This document shows, piece after piece, positions 24,183 to 32,896 of a stretch of DNA of 64,000 nt; position 1 is the first letter of the stretch, and each line of letters starts with the position of its first letter. The DNA lies in assembly GCF_041379945.2 (NCBI RefSeq), contig NZ_JBFTXJ020000010.1, forward strand, positions 62,001 through 126,000, given 5' to 3'. The notes beneath the pieces are model-generated. The model worked only from the letters and a program-made list of their open reading frames with translations, did not search any database and had not been told where the DNA came from. A program made the position numbers and the translations under genes. The DNA is from Aneurinibacillus sp. REN35. Its GTDB lineage: Bacteria > Bacillota > Bacilli > Aneurinibacillales > Aneurinibacillaceae.

Positions 24183-25832
24183 ATGAAAAAAAAGCGGGTA
24201 ATAAAATGGCTTGCACCTTTACTGGTGCTTGGCACTATCGTAAGTGGGTGCAACTTTAGTGGCGATACGAAAACTGCGTCCAAGACGGACGATACGAAAA
24301 CTGCTTCTTCCGGGCAAACGGTTTTGAATTGGCTTACGGAAGATGATATTCCAGACTTAAATTCAACCAGAACGACGTCCATGGTCTCCTACCGTGTATT
24401 AAACAACGTGATGGAAGGGCTGTATCGTCTTGATGAGAAACATGAGCCCCAGCCTGCCATTGCTAAAAGTGTAGCGATTTCCGATGACAAGCTTACATAT
24501 ACATTTACACTGCGTGACAACGTAAAATGGAGCAATGGTGAACCGGTTACCGCTCACGATTTTAAATATGCCTGGCTGCGTGTGATGGAGCCTAAGAGCG
24601 GAAGCTCGTTTGCTAATATCATTGCTAACTATGTAAAAGGCGGAAAAGAATTTGCTGCAGGCAAAGCTGATGAGAGTGCGGTAGGTATCAATGCAAAAGA
24701 TGAGAAAACACTGGTTGTCCAATTAAGTAATCCTACTCCGTACTTTGTTCGCCTTACCGCTTTTCCAACATACTTTCCATTGAATCAGAAGTTTGTGGAA
24801 GAAAAGGGTGACCAATTTGCTCTGAATAAAGACACTCTCTTATACAATGGACCTTATGTCTTAACAGAGTATGATCAAGCTAAAGGTGTGGTGTTAAATA
24901 AGAATACAGAATATTGGGATAAGCAAAATGTACAAATCGAAAAGGCCAATATTAAAGTAATTAAAGAAACGAGCACCGCTCTAAATTTATACGAATCAGG
25001 ACAGCTAGACCGTGTGAATCTTTCCTCCAGTGATGTGCAGGCATATAAGAACAACCCTGAGTTTCAGACGCAACTTACTTTTACCACATCTTTTATACAG
25101 TTTAATCTGAAGAAACCGGAAGTGGCTAACAAAAACATTCGTAAAGCTCTGCAAATCTCATACGATACAAAAGCGCTGGCTGATAATGTGCTGAATAACG
25201 GTTCGATGCCTGCAACCAGCATTGTTCCCCCAGGCATAAACGGGGTTAGCGGCGGAAAAAAATTCAGTGAATTACAGGGAGCCGTTCTTAGTCCGAATAC
25301 GGAAAAAGCAAAAGAGTTATGGGCAAAAGGAGTAGCCGAGCTCGGCTCTACTCCAAAGCTGGAGCTTATTTCCTCAGATGATACCGCCAGTAAAGACGTG
25401 GCTACCTTCCTGCAGAGTGAATACAAAAAAAATCTGGGGATAGATGTCGCGATTGTAACGAAGCCTCACAAAGGACGCCTGCAGACGATGCGTGATGGCA
25501 ATTATCAGATGGGTATTACCCGCTGGGGAGCCGATTATGATGATGCGATGTCCTATCTTGATGAGTGGCGGGGAGCGGCGATGTCAAGTCGTGGAAATTA
25601 TGAAAATGCGGTGTACGATGATTTGTTGAATCGCGCTATTAATGAAGCCAATGAACAAAAGCGTGTGGAGCTGATGCTCAAAGCAGAACGAATTCTGCTG
25701 GAGGAAGATGCGGTCATCGCGCCTATTGTTTATCAGGGCGAAACGTATTTGCAAAAACCGTATATTAAAAACATGGTCAATCATCCATATGGTGCAAGTC
25801 TCGACTTAAAGTATGCTCGTATTGAAAAATAA
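24183..25832 (+). CDS. Peptide ABC transporter substrate-binding lipoprotein (OppA/DppE type)
   Basis: A 549-residue extracytoplasmic binding protein of the SBP_bac_5 family. The signal sequence ends in a lipobox VSGC (about residue 23), so it is tethered to the membrane. The linker contains an imperfect repeat of DTKTAS. The mature domain shows NVMEGLYRLDEKHEPQPAIAK and RDNVKWSNGEPVTAHDFKYAW, family signatures near the N-terminus. The C-terminal half has the peptide-binding fold (YQMGITRWGADYDDAMSYLD). The ATG follows GAGAGGGGAAAAAG. It is first in an operon with two permeases, a double ATPase and a hydrolase, behind a sigma-54 promoter. Confidence 0.93.
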   Translation: MKKKRVIKWLAPLLVLGTIVSGCNFSGDTKTASKTDDTKTASSGQTVLNWLTEDDIPDLNSTRTTSMVSYRVLNNVMEGLYRLDEKHEPQPAIAKSVAISDDKLTYTFTLRDNVKWSNGEPVTAHDFKYAWLRVMEPKSGSSFANIIANYVKGGKEFAAGKADESAVGINAKDEKTLVVQLSNPTPYFVRLTAFPTYFPLNQKFVEEKGDQFALNKDTLLYNGPYVLTEYDQAKGVVLNKNTEYWDKQNVQIEKANIKVIKETSTALNLYESGQLDRVNLSSSDVQAYKNNPEFQTQLTFTTSFIQFNLKKPEVANKNIRKALQISYDTKALADNVLNNGSMPATSIVPPGINGVSGGKKFSELQGAVLSPNTEKAKELWAKGVAELGSTPKLELISSDDTASKDVATFLQSEYKKNLGIDVAIVTKPHKGRLQTMRDGNYQMGITRWGADYDDAMSYLDEWRGAAMSSRGNYENAVYDDLLNRAINEANEQKRVELMLKAERILLEEDAVIAPIVYQGETYLQKPYIKNMVNHPYGASLDLKYARIEK

Positions 25833-25840
25833 GCGATGCA

Positions 25841-25872
25841 AAAAGAGGGGAGACGAGTGTCTTCTCTCTTTT
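25841..25872 (+). terminator. Intercistronic hairpin after the binding-protein gene
   Basis: Fourteen-pair stem from AAAAGAGGGGAGAC to GTCTTCTCTCTTTT, extendable by AAGCG/CGCTT. There is no long T run. Such hairpins usually protect or partly end the transcript so that more binding protein than permease is made. Confidence 0.7.
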
Positions 25873-25913
25873 CGCTTTAGTTTTACTTCTATATCAACGG
25901 CAAGGAGGTAGCT

Positions 25914-26849
25914 ATGAAAAAGTACATAGTCATCCGCCTCATCAATATTGTGGTTACGCTATTTATTATAGCAACCGCTACTTTTTTTCTTATGAAGCAG
26001 CTTCCGGGTTCTCCTTTTGATGAAGAAAGATTATCTGTCCTTCCTGAAGAAGTGCGCATGCAGATGTATGCCCAATATGGATTGGATAAACCGGTGATGG
26101 AGCAATATGTTGTGTATATGAAGAATTTGATGCAAGGAGATTTCGGTACTTCCTTTTATTTTAACGGACAATCTGTTGAAGGATTAATCACCGGGCGTAT
26201 CGGGCCTTCGATGCTTCTCGGTACCCAGGCCGTTATCCTTGGTTTGACAATCGGCATTATCTTAGGTATTATTGCGGCTTTTCGCCATAATACGATCTGG
26301 GATTACACTACAATGTTTGTAGCGATCATCGGTGTTTCCGTTCCTAACTTTGTAACAGGAGCTCTGCTGCAGTATTTTGTCGGGCTAAAGTGGGGTCTGT
26401 TTCCGATTGCATTCTGGGAGAGCTATTCGAGTTCCGTGCTGCCTACTCTTGCGCTGTCCTTCGGGGTCATTGCTGTGATTGCCCGATTTATGCGCAATGA
26501 GATGATTGAGGTGCTGCAGCAGGATTATATTTTTACTGCCCGAGCCAAGGGACTAAGCAATTTGACTGTTATTATTACGCATGCAATTCGTAATGCCCTG
26601 ATACCGGTTATTACCATTCTAGGTCCCATTATTGTAAGTTTGCTAACAGGCTCGCTTGTTATTGAAAAGATTTTTGCTGTTCCTGGTATCGGCAGTCTAT
26701 TTATCGATGCGATTAAGTTTAATGACTACTCTGCTACCATGGGGCTTACGATTTTTTACAGCGCCTTTTATATCTTGGTTATTCTGCTCATTGATTTGCT
26801 GTATGGAATCATTGATCCTCGTATTCGACTAACCGGGACAAAGGAGTGA
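25914..26849 (+). CDS. Peptide ABC transporter permease (OppB/DppB type)
   Basis: A 311-residue six-helix permease. It begins MKKYIVIRLINIVVTLFII and keeps the DppB/OppB pattern: FFLMKQLPGSPFDEERL near the N-terminus and the EAA loop RNEMIEVLQQDYIFTARAKGLSN, which contacts the ATPase. The ATG follows AAGGAGGTAGCT. Its stop lies five bases before the next start. Confidence 0.93.
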   Translation: MKKYIVIRLINIVVTLFIIATATFFLMKQLPGSPFDEERLSVLPEEVRMQMYAQYGLDKPVMEQYVVYMKNLMQGDFGTSFYFNGQSVEGLITGRIGPSMLLGTQAVILGLTIGIILGIIAAFRHNTIWDYTTMFVAIIGVSVPNFVTGALLQYFVGLKWGLFPIAFWESYSSSVLPTLALSFGVIAVIARFMRNEMIEVLQQDYIFTARAKGLSNLTVIITHAIRNALIPVITILGPIIVSLLTGSLVIEKIFAVPGIGSLFIDAIKFNDYSATMGLTIFYSAFYILVILLIDLLYGIIDPRIRLTGTKE

Positions 26850-26854
26850 GCACG

Positions 26855-27781
26855 ATGGGGAAACCGGAAGAAATCAGAGACGAAATGTTTACCATAGTAG
26901 GGCGGAAGCAACTAGACCAGGAACAAATTTCCCGTCCTTCTCTTACTGCCTTTCAAGATAGTTGGATGCGTTTAAAAAAGAATCGCGGAGCACTTATCAG
27001 CCTTATTATTCTTGCCATAATCCTGTTGGCTGCGATTGTTGGTCCGCTAATCTCTTCTTATACCTACTATGAGCAAAATCAAAGCAATGCCTACCAGTCT
27101 CCAGGGGAAGAACACTGGTTTGGAACCGATAAATTCGGGCGCGATCAATGGACACGCGTGTGGGAGGGAACCCGAATCTCTCTTTATATCGCCTTGCTGG
27201 CCGCTATTCTTGATTTGATTATCGGTGTAACATACGGCTCCGTCTCGGCTTTGTTGGGCGGGCGAGTTGATACAGTGATGCAGCGTATTATCGAGATTTT
27301 AATCGGAATTCCAAATCTTATTGTTGTTATTATCCTGATGATGGTGATGAAGCCGGGGATTTTGACGATTACGGTTGCTATGGTATTAACAGGATGGGTA
27401 AACATGGCGCGGCTCGTACGCGCGCAAATTCTGAAGCTTAAGGAACAGGAGTTTTTATTGGCCGCCCGTTCCCTTGGTGCAAGCAACAGGCGTTTAATCA
27501 TTCATCATCTGCTCCCTAACACATTAGGGCTTATTATTGTAAATATGATGTTTACCATTCCTTCCGCTATTTTTACAGAGGCTTTCTTAAGCTTTATTGG
27601 TCTGGGTCTACAGGAGCCGCTCGCCTCACTCGGTGTACTTATTAATAGTGGATACGAGGCGATGCGCAACAACTTCTACCTGCTGTTGGCTCCAGCCGTT
27701 GTTATTATCGCTATTATGGTAGGATTCAATATACTTGCTGATGGCCTAAGAGATGCACTGGATCCTAAAATGAGAAAATAA
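26855..27781 (+). CDS. Peptide ABC transporter permease (OppC/DppC type)
   Basis: A 308-residue permease with an N-terminal OppC_N segment (SWMRLKKNRGALISLIILAIILLAA) and the EAA loop RAQILKLKEQEFLLAARSLGASNRR. HWFGTDKFGRDQWTRVWEGTR is a family hallmark. The ATG follows AAAGGAGTGAGCACG. A GTG at 26846 overlapping the previous stop is possible but less well placed. It forms the channel with the OppB-type subunit. Confidence 0.93.
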   Translation: MGKPEEIRDEMFTIVGRKQLDQEQISRPSLTAFQDSWMRLKKNRGALISLIILAIILLAAIVGPLISSYTYYEQNQSNAYQSPGEEHWFGTDKFGRDQWTRVWEGTRISLYIALLAAILDLIIGVTYGSVSALLGGRVDTVMQRIIEILIGIPNLIVVIILMMVMKPGILTITVAMVLTGWVNMARLVRAQILKLKEQEFLLAARSLGASNRRLIIHHLLPNTLGLIIVNMMFTIPSAIFTEAFLSFIGLGLQEPLASLGVLINSGYEAMRNNFYLLLAPAVVIIAIMVGFNILADGLRDALDPKMRK

Positions 27782-27804
27782 GATTGCCAGGGGAGGGATT
27801 GTGC

Positions 27805-29817
27805 TTGAGGAGTGCTCTTACCGTACAGGATTTACATGTAACGTTTAAAACCTATGCCGGAGAATTACATGCAGTTCGCGGTGTTACCTTTCATGTCAAC
27901 AAGGGCGAGACACTCGCCATCGTGGGAGAATCGGGTTCTGGTAAATCTGTTACATCCAAAGCGATTATGCGCCTATTACCACGGGACACCAGCCGTATCA
28001 ATCAGGGTACAATCTTCTTCGGAGATCAAGAATTGGGATTGCTGTCAGATAAAGAAATGGAATCGATACGCGGATCAAAAATCGCAATGATTTTCCAAGA
28101 TCCCATGACGTCCTTAAATCCTACAATGACCATTGGTAAGCAGATTGCTGAAAGCTTGCGCAAACATACAGGCAAAAGTAAAAAAGAGGCACTAGCACGG
28201 GCCATTGAGCTTCTAAAGTTGGTAGGAATCCCTAATGCAGAAGCCCGGATAAGCCAATATCCACATCAATTCTCCGGGGGGATGCGGCAGCGTGTTGTCA
28301 TTGCCATGGCTCTGTCCTGCAATCCGGACATTTTAATTGCTGACGAACCAACTACCGCGTTAGATGTGACGATACAAGCGCAGATTCTCGATCTGCTAAA
28401 AGACATTCAAAAGAAGACAGGAAACTCCATCATTATTATTACACATGATCTTGGGGTTGTGGCGAATGTGGCAGACCGTGTAGCTGTCATGTATGCAGGA
28501 AAAATTGTAGAAACCGGTACGGTTCATGAGATTTTTTACAAAGCACGGCATCCATATACATGGGGGCTGCTCGGGTCTATGCCGGATACAGATCGCGACA
28601 AGGAGCTTTATACGATTCCGGGTTCTCCGCCTGATCTTCTTTATCCGCCCAAAGGAGATGCTTTTGCTGTGCGTAATGAGTATGCACTGGCAATAGATTA
28701 TGAACTAGAACCTCCTTTGTATCAGATTTCAGAGACACATTACGCCGCTACATGGCTTTTACATGAAAAAGCGCCTCATATTGAACCTCCGATAAAAGTT
28801 CAAACGCGAAAGGATGCTTCCCAGCCTTCCATCGTACAATTTCCAAAGTCGGAAGTAGAGAAGGAGGCGCTGCTGCAAGTAAGGAATTTGCAGAAATATT
28901 TTACTGTCGGCAAAAATAAAGTATTAAAAGCAGTGGATAATGTAACCTTCGATATTTATCAAGGTGAAACACTTGGTCTTGTAGGGGAATCAGGATGCGG
29001 AAAATCTACAACCGGTCGAACCATTCTTCAGCTATATAAGGCAACAGCAGGTGAAATTTTTTATAAAGATATCAAACTTCATGAAAAACTTCATGCTGAG
29101 GAGCAAAAAGCAGTAAACCGCAACATTCAAATGATTTTTCAAGATCCGTATGCTTCTTTAAATCCGCGTAAAACAGTTGCAGATATAATAGCCGAGGGTC
29201 TCGATATTCACGGTCTCGTTTCCGGGAAGAAAAAACGGATGGAACGTGTTCACGAACTGCTTGAGACCGTTGGCCTTCAGCCGAGTCACGCGGGTCGTTA
29301 TGCGCATGAATTCTCCGGCGGACAACGACAGCGAATTGGCATTGCCCGGGCATTGGCGGTCGAGCCGGAGTTTATCATTGCGGATGAGCCCATTTCCGCG
29401 CTCGATGTATCGATTCAGGCGCAGGTCGTTAATCTGCTTAAGAAGCTGCAGCGCGAACGCGGTTTAACATATTTATTTATCGCCCACGATTTATCTATGG
29501 TCCGCTATATTAGCGATCGTGTTGGTGTTATGTATCTGGGGAATTTGGTAGAACTCGCCGATACAGACGAATTGTATACGAATCCGCTTCATCCATATAC
29601 ACAGGCTCTCTTATCTGCCGCTCCGATTCCGAATCCAGAGGTAGAACGCACGCGTCAGCGAATCGTACTTGAAGGCGAGCTTCCAAGTCCTATCAATCCA
29701 GGGCAGGGCTGCCGATTTTACTCTCGATGTCCCAAGGCTCATGAGCTTTGCGGACAAAGCGCACCGCTCTGGAAGGAAGTAAAGGAAAAACATTGGGTCT
29801 CATGTCATCTTTTTTAA
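27805..29817 (+). CDS. Fused peptide ABC transporter ATPase (OppD-OppF in one chain)
   Basis: A 670-residue protein with two complete ABC ATPase halves. Half one: Walker A GESGSGKS (41-48), signature FSGGMRQR, Walker [13 protein letters not shown]. Half two: Walker A GESGCGKS (about 394-401), signature FSGGQRQR, Walker [13 protein letters not shown]. Each ends with an oligopeptide C-terminal extension; the second has the Cys-rich pattern [15 protein letters not shown] typical of OppD/F, which can bind an iron-sulfur cluster. Separate OppD and OppF are usual in Bacilli, while fusion resembles GsiA of Escherichia coli. The TTG at 27805 is seven bases after GGGAGGG. Confidence 0.92.
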   Translation: MRSALTVQDLHVTFKTYAGELHAVRGVTFHVNKGETLAIVGESGSGKSVTSKAIMRLLPRDTSRINQGTIFFGDQELGLLSDKEMESIRGSKIAMIFQDPMTSLNPTMTIGKQIAESLRKHTGKSKKEALARAIELLKLVGIPNAEARISQYPHQFSGGMRQRVVIAMALSCNPDILIADEPTTALDVTIQAQILDLLKDIQKKTGNSIIIITHDLGVVANVADRVAVMYAGKIVETGTVHEIFYKARHPYTWGLLGSMPDTDRDKELYTIPGSPPDLLYPPKGDAFAVRNEYALAIDYELEPPLYQISETHYAATWLLHEKAPHIEPPIKVQTRKDASQPSIVQFPKSEVEKEALLQVRNLQKYFTVGKNKVLKAVDNVTFDIYQGETLGLVGESGCGKSTTGRTILQLYKATAGEIFYKDIKLHEKLHAEEQKAVNRNIQMIFQDPYASLNPRKTVADIIAEGLDIHGLVSGKKKRMERVHELLETVGLQPSHAGRYAHEFSGGQRQRIGIARALAVEPEFIIADEPISALDVSIQAQVVNLLKKLQRERGLTYLFIAHDLSMVRYISDRVGVMYLGNLVELADTDELYTNPLHPYTQALLSAAPIPNPEVERTRQRIVLEGELPSPINPGQGCRFYSRCPKAHELCGQSAPLWKEVKEKHWVSCHLF

Positions 29818-29860
29818 AGGAATATGTGGTCTATGTATATTTTAGCAAAGGGGAAAGCAT

Positions 29861-30646
29861 ATGCGACCAACCATTGGGATTTCTATAAACTGCACGATCA
29901 ACCCGGATCAAATTCTCAATAAAGGCCTAGCACTTGGCGATCAACGACTCCAATATGTCTCCGATGATTATGTGAAAGCGATTGAGCGGGCAGGGGGTTC
30001 TCCTGTATTGCTGCCTGTAATAGAAGAAACGGTTCACTTTCTCCCCGTTCTTAAAGCATTGGATGGAATTCTCTTCACAGGAGGATCGGATATTAATCCA
30101 ACTTACTATGGAGAATCCCACAGCCAGGAACTGGGCAAAGTGAATGTAAGCCGTGATACGCACGAAATTGCACTCATTCGTGCAGTATTGGAGGAAACCG
30201 ATTTGCCTGTACTGGGCATCTGCCGGGGCTGTCAGCTGATGGCGGTTGGAGGTGGTGGTTCACTTTACCAGGATTTAGCTACCGAACAGCCGCATACAAT
30301 CAGACATGATTATTCCGGGGGTACTCCGAAGCATATCGCCGTCCAAACCGCTACCATTAGGGAAGGCTCCAGGCTTCATACAATCTGCCAAACCAGCAAA
30401 GTCCCTATCAATAGTTTTCACCATCAAGCGGTGAAAACATTGGGTAAAGGATTCGAGGTCATTGCAACAGCAGAGGATGATACCATCGAAGCCATTGAGT
30501 TGCAAGGAGAACGCTTCGTTGTTGGTGTTCAATGGCATCCGGAGCTTATGCATGAAAGCGATGAATATGCAAAAGCGCTCTTTAAGGCGTTTGTAGAGCA
30601 ATGCAAACATAATCAAACATCCATCAGGTCAAAACAAGTCATCTAA
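29861..30646 (+). CDS. Gamma-glutamyl-gamma-aminobutyrate hydrolase family protein (PuuD-like, C26)
   Basis: A 261-residue class I glutamine-amidotransferase-fold hydrolase. The nucleophile is Cys121 in LGICRGCQLM, with His226 and Glu228 in VQWHPEL. LFTGGSDINPTYYGE is a family hallmark. PuuD-type enzymes cleave gamma-glutamyl amides such as gamma-Glu-GABA. Placed 43 bp behind a peptide importer, it may split imported gamma-glutamyl peptides; that is inference. The ATG follows AAAGGGGAAAGCAT. The operon ends here at a shared terminator. Confidence 0.88.
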   Translation: MRPTIGISINCTINPDQILNKGLALGDQRLQYVSDDYVKAIERAGGSPVLLPVIEETVHFLPVLKALDGILFTGGSDINPTYYGESHSQELGKVNVSRDTHEIALIRAVLEETDLPVLGICRGCQLMAVGGGGSLYQDLATEQPHTIRHDYSGGTPKHIAVQTATIREGSRLHTICQTSKVPINSFHHQAVKTLGKGFEVIATAEDDTIEAIELQGERFVVGVQWHPELMHESDEYAKALFKAFVEQCKHNQTSIRSKQVI

Positions 30647-30652
30647 AACAGC

Positions 30653-30694
30653 AGAAAAAGGCTGTTCTCTTATTGGTGAGAGCAGCCTTTTTCT
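30653..30694. terminator. Bidirectional terminator between the importer operon and the activator gene
   Basis: Arms AGAAAAAGGCTG and CAGCCTTTTTCT with an inner CTC/GAG pair. T-rich on both sides. Confidence 0.85.
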
Positions 30695-32793
30695 TATTTC
30701 GTATCATTGTTTGGCTGTTTCATACAGTACTGCAGAAAATCCCTTCCCTTTGAGGTGATTTGGCTTCCCTTTCTGCCTCGCTCGCTGTTGATCAGCTCAT
30801 GTTCCACCAACAGCTTCAGACGATAACGGAGTTGTTGGTCCGTCAAGTGCCTGCCTTTCCAATGCAGATGCGATAGAATAGAGGGCCGACCGGCTGAATC
30901 GATATGACCTGTTCCCAAATAGGCAAGAATGGTTATCATTTCATTCAAAAACCCTTTTTTCTGGAATTCCATCATGATCTTAAAAAGTGAATCGTTCTCC
31001 ATGTTCCCTTTATATGCTTTCCATTTTAGCTTTTTTGATAAGAAAGGAAGATTTTCTACATAAATGGTTCCTTCGCATACATGAGCGAGGTATTCAACGA
31101 CGTTACGCAACTCGCGTATATTGCCTGGCCAGTCATAATCAAGCAATGTTTGCAATGCCGCCTTGGAGAACTCCATATGCGGAGCACCAAGCTTACTTTG
31201 GAATTCTTTGAGGAAAAGATCAAGCAGCAAGGGTAAATCTTCCCGTCTTTCTCGCAAGGGCGGAAGGTGAAGCGGAAGTACATTCAATCGGTAGTATAAA
31301 TCCTGTCGAAAACGTTCTTCCTCAATCAACTGCTCCAGGTCCTGATTCGTAGCTGCGATCACTCTCACATCTAGAGAAATGACTTTATCTCCACCTACCT
31401 TCATAATTTGCTTTTCCTGCAGAACCCGAAGCAGATGGTTTTGGATCGAAGGAGATGCGTCCCCGATCTCATCAAGGAAAATGGAACCCTTATGTGCCTG
31501 TTCAAAGACTCCAATATGCCCGCCTTTTTTGGCGCCTGTAAAAGCCCCGCTTTCATAGCCGAACAATTCACTATCGAGTAGACTCTCGGAAATAGCAGCA
31601 AAGTTAATGGCGACAAAGGGGTGATACTGACGGGGCGAAGCATTATGAATGGCCTGTGCCAGCACCTCTTTTCCCGTCCCGGTTTCACCCAGAATAAGAA
31701 TGGTGGAGTCACTGCGTGCCAATTTATTTGAAATGGTAAGCAGCTGAAGCAGGGAAGCGCTTCTCGTTTTGATATCCTTAAACGTATAGCGTGCTAGAAA
31801 ATTACGGTTTTTCATGTTGATTCTGTAATCAATTTCAATCTGCTGGAACTCGTCCACTTTACGAAACACAACGACAAAAGCAAACGTCTCGTTATTGATA
31901 CTGATGCTTTTTTTTCGCATATAGTACATTGTGCCGTCAATATCTTTAAATTGATCCTGATCCATAGCAAGGCAGGCGATTGTCTCATAGAACGCTTTAC
32001 TGATAAGCCCCTTTAGAGGTTTTTTCTGCACATCTATGGATTCCAATTCAAGCAGCTTTTTGGCTTTATGATTGATAATCTCAAACGTTTCCTGTTCGGT
32101 GTATACAATTACGGCATCATCTATATTATGAACAATCGATTCCAACTGCATTTGAAGCAGTTTTGAACGGTACATTTCATCGCTTAATTCTTTAACCATC
32201 TGGAATAGCGATTGTATGTAGCGAATGGGAATATAATGATTGGAGAAGTCTGGCGATATGTTAAAGAAATGAAAAATTTCATATAAGGTGGACAAGTCGA
32301 TTAAGCGGTCTCCGATATCAATGACCGTCTCGATATGCTCCGGCACGAATTCAGCTTCTCCTGGAGTAACCGCAATCGCGATGTCTTTTCGAATCGGCTT
32401 TCCTGGGTAATAAGGAACAAAATGAAGCTCAAGGCCGATTTCATTTAACATATTTACAGTTTCGTCGGCCGATTCCTTGACATTATTCACAAGATAAACT
32501 TCTGTTCCTTTTTGGATTCCCAAAAGCTTGCGCACGTTCGAAAAATTAATCATCCGGCGTGCTATGATATAAGCGGTCTTAGAAGAAAAAAAAGGTTTAA
32601 TTTTATTGCATATAATTTCGCTTGTAACGACTACCAGCGAGAATTCGCTAATAAGTGCATGATTAATCTCATCGACTGTACGTGCTTCTATATGAAAAAG
32701 GTCCTGAAATCCGATTTGATGCAGTTGTTCTACGGTTCTGCGCAACACTGAATGATGATAGGCCACAAGTAAGATGGAATTCAACTTGCTCAT
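30694..32793 (-). CDS. Sigma-54-dependent transcriptional activator (PAS-AAA+)
   Basis: A 699-residue enhancer-binding protein. The first about 190 residues are a possible PrpR_N-like sensor domain. Residues about 220-320 look like a PAS domain (SIVHNIDDAVIVYTEQETFE). The AAA+ domain has Walker A GETGTGKE (369-376), the sigma-54-contacting GAFTGA loop (416-421) and Walker B SIFLDEIGD (about 437-445). The C-terminal about 90 residues look like a winged helix (LTDQQLRYRLKLLVEHELI) instead of the usual Fis-type helix-turn-helix. The ATG follows AGGAGGAGTAATAGA. It very likely activates the convergent importer operon. Confidence 0.9.
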   Translation of the reverse strand: MSKLNSILLVAYHHSVLRRTVEQLHQIGFQDLFHIEARTVDEINHALISEFSLVVVTSEIICNKIKPFFSSKTAYIIARRMINFSNVRKLLGIQKGTEVYLVNNVKESADETVNMLNEIGLELHFVPYYPGKPIRKDIAIAVTPGEAEFVPEHIETVIDIGDRLIDLSTLYEIFHFFNISPDFSNHYIPIRYIQSLFQMVKELSDEMYRSKLLQMQLESIVHNIDDAVIVYTEQETFEIINHKAKKLLELESIDVQKKPLKGLISKAFYETIACLAMDQDQFKDIDGTMYYMRKKSISINNETFAFVVVFRKVDEFQQIEIDYRINMKNRNFLARYTFKDIKTRSASLLQLLTISNKLARSDSTILILGETGTGKEVLAQAIHNASPRQYHPFVAINFAAISESLLDSELFGYESGAFTGAKKGGHIGVFEQAHKGSIFLDEIGDASPSIQNHLLRVLQEKQIMKVGGDKVISLDVRVIAATNQDLEQLIEEERFRQDLYYRLNVLPLHLPPLRERREDLPLLLDLFLKEFQSKLGAPHMEFSKAALQTLLDYDWPGNIRELRNVVEYLAHVCEGTIYVENLPFLSKKLKWKAYKGNMENDSLFKIMMEFQKKGFLNEMITILAYLGTGHIDSAGRPSILSHLHWKGRHLTDQQLRYRLKLLVEHELINSERGRKGSQITSKGRDFLQYCMKQPNNDTK

Positions 32794-32832
32794 TCTATTA
32801 CTCCTCCTGCTCTGCACGTCCTGCAATGAACA

Positions 32833-32859
32833 CAGCCGTCCCCTGGATTGGAACGGCTG
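32833..32859 (-). terminator. Intercistronic hairpin between the acyl-CoA ligase and activator genes
   Basis: Arms CAGCCGT and ACGGCTG without a following T run. It could moderate read-through from the ligase gene into the activator gene, which runs in the same direction. Confidence 0.45.
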
Positions 32860-32896
32860 CTTCGATTTGGCTTACATGTATTGTGAATGGTTTTAC

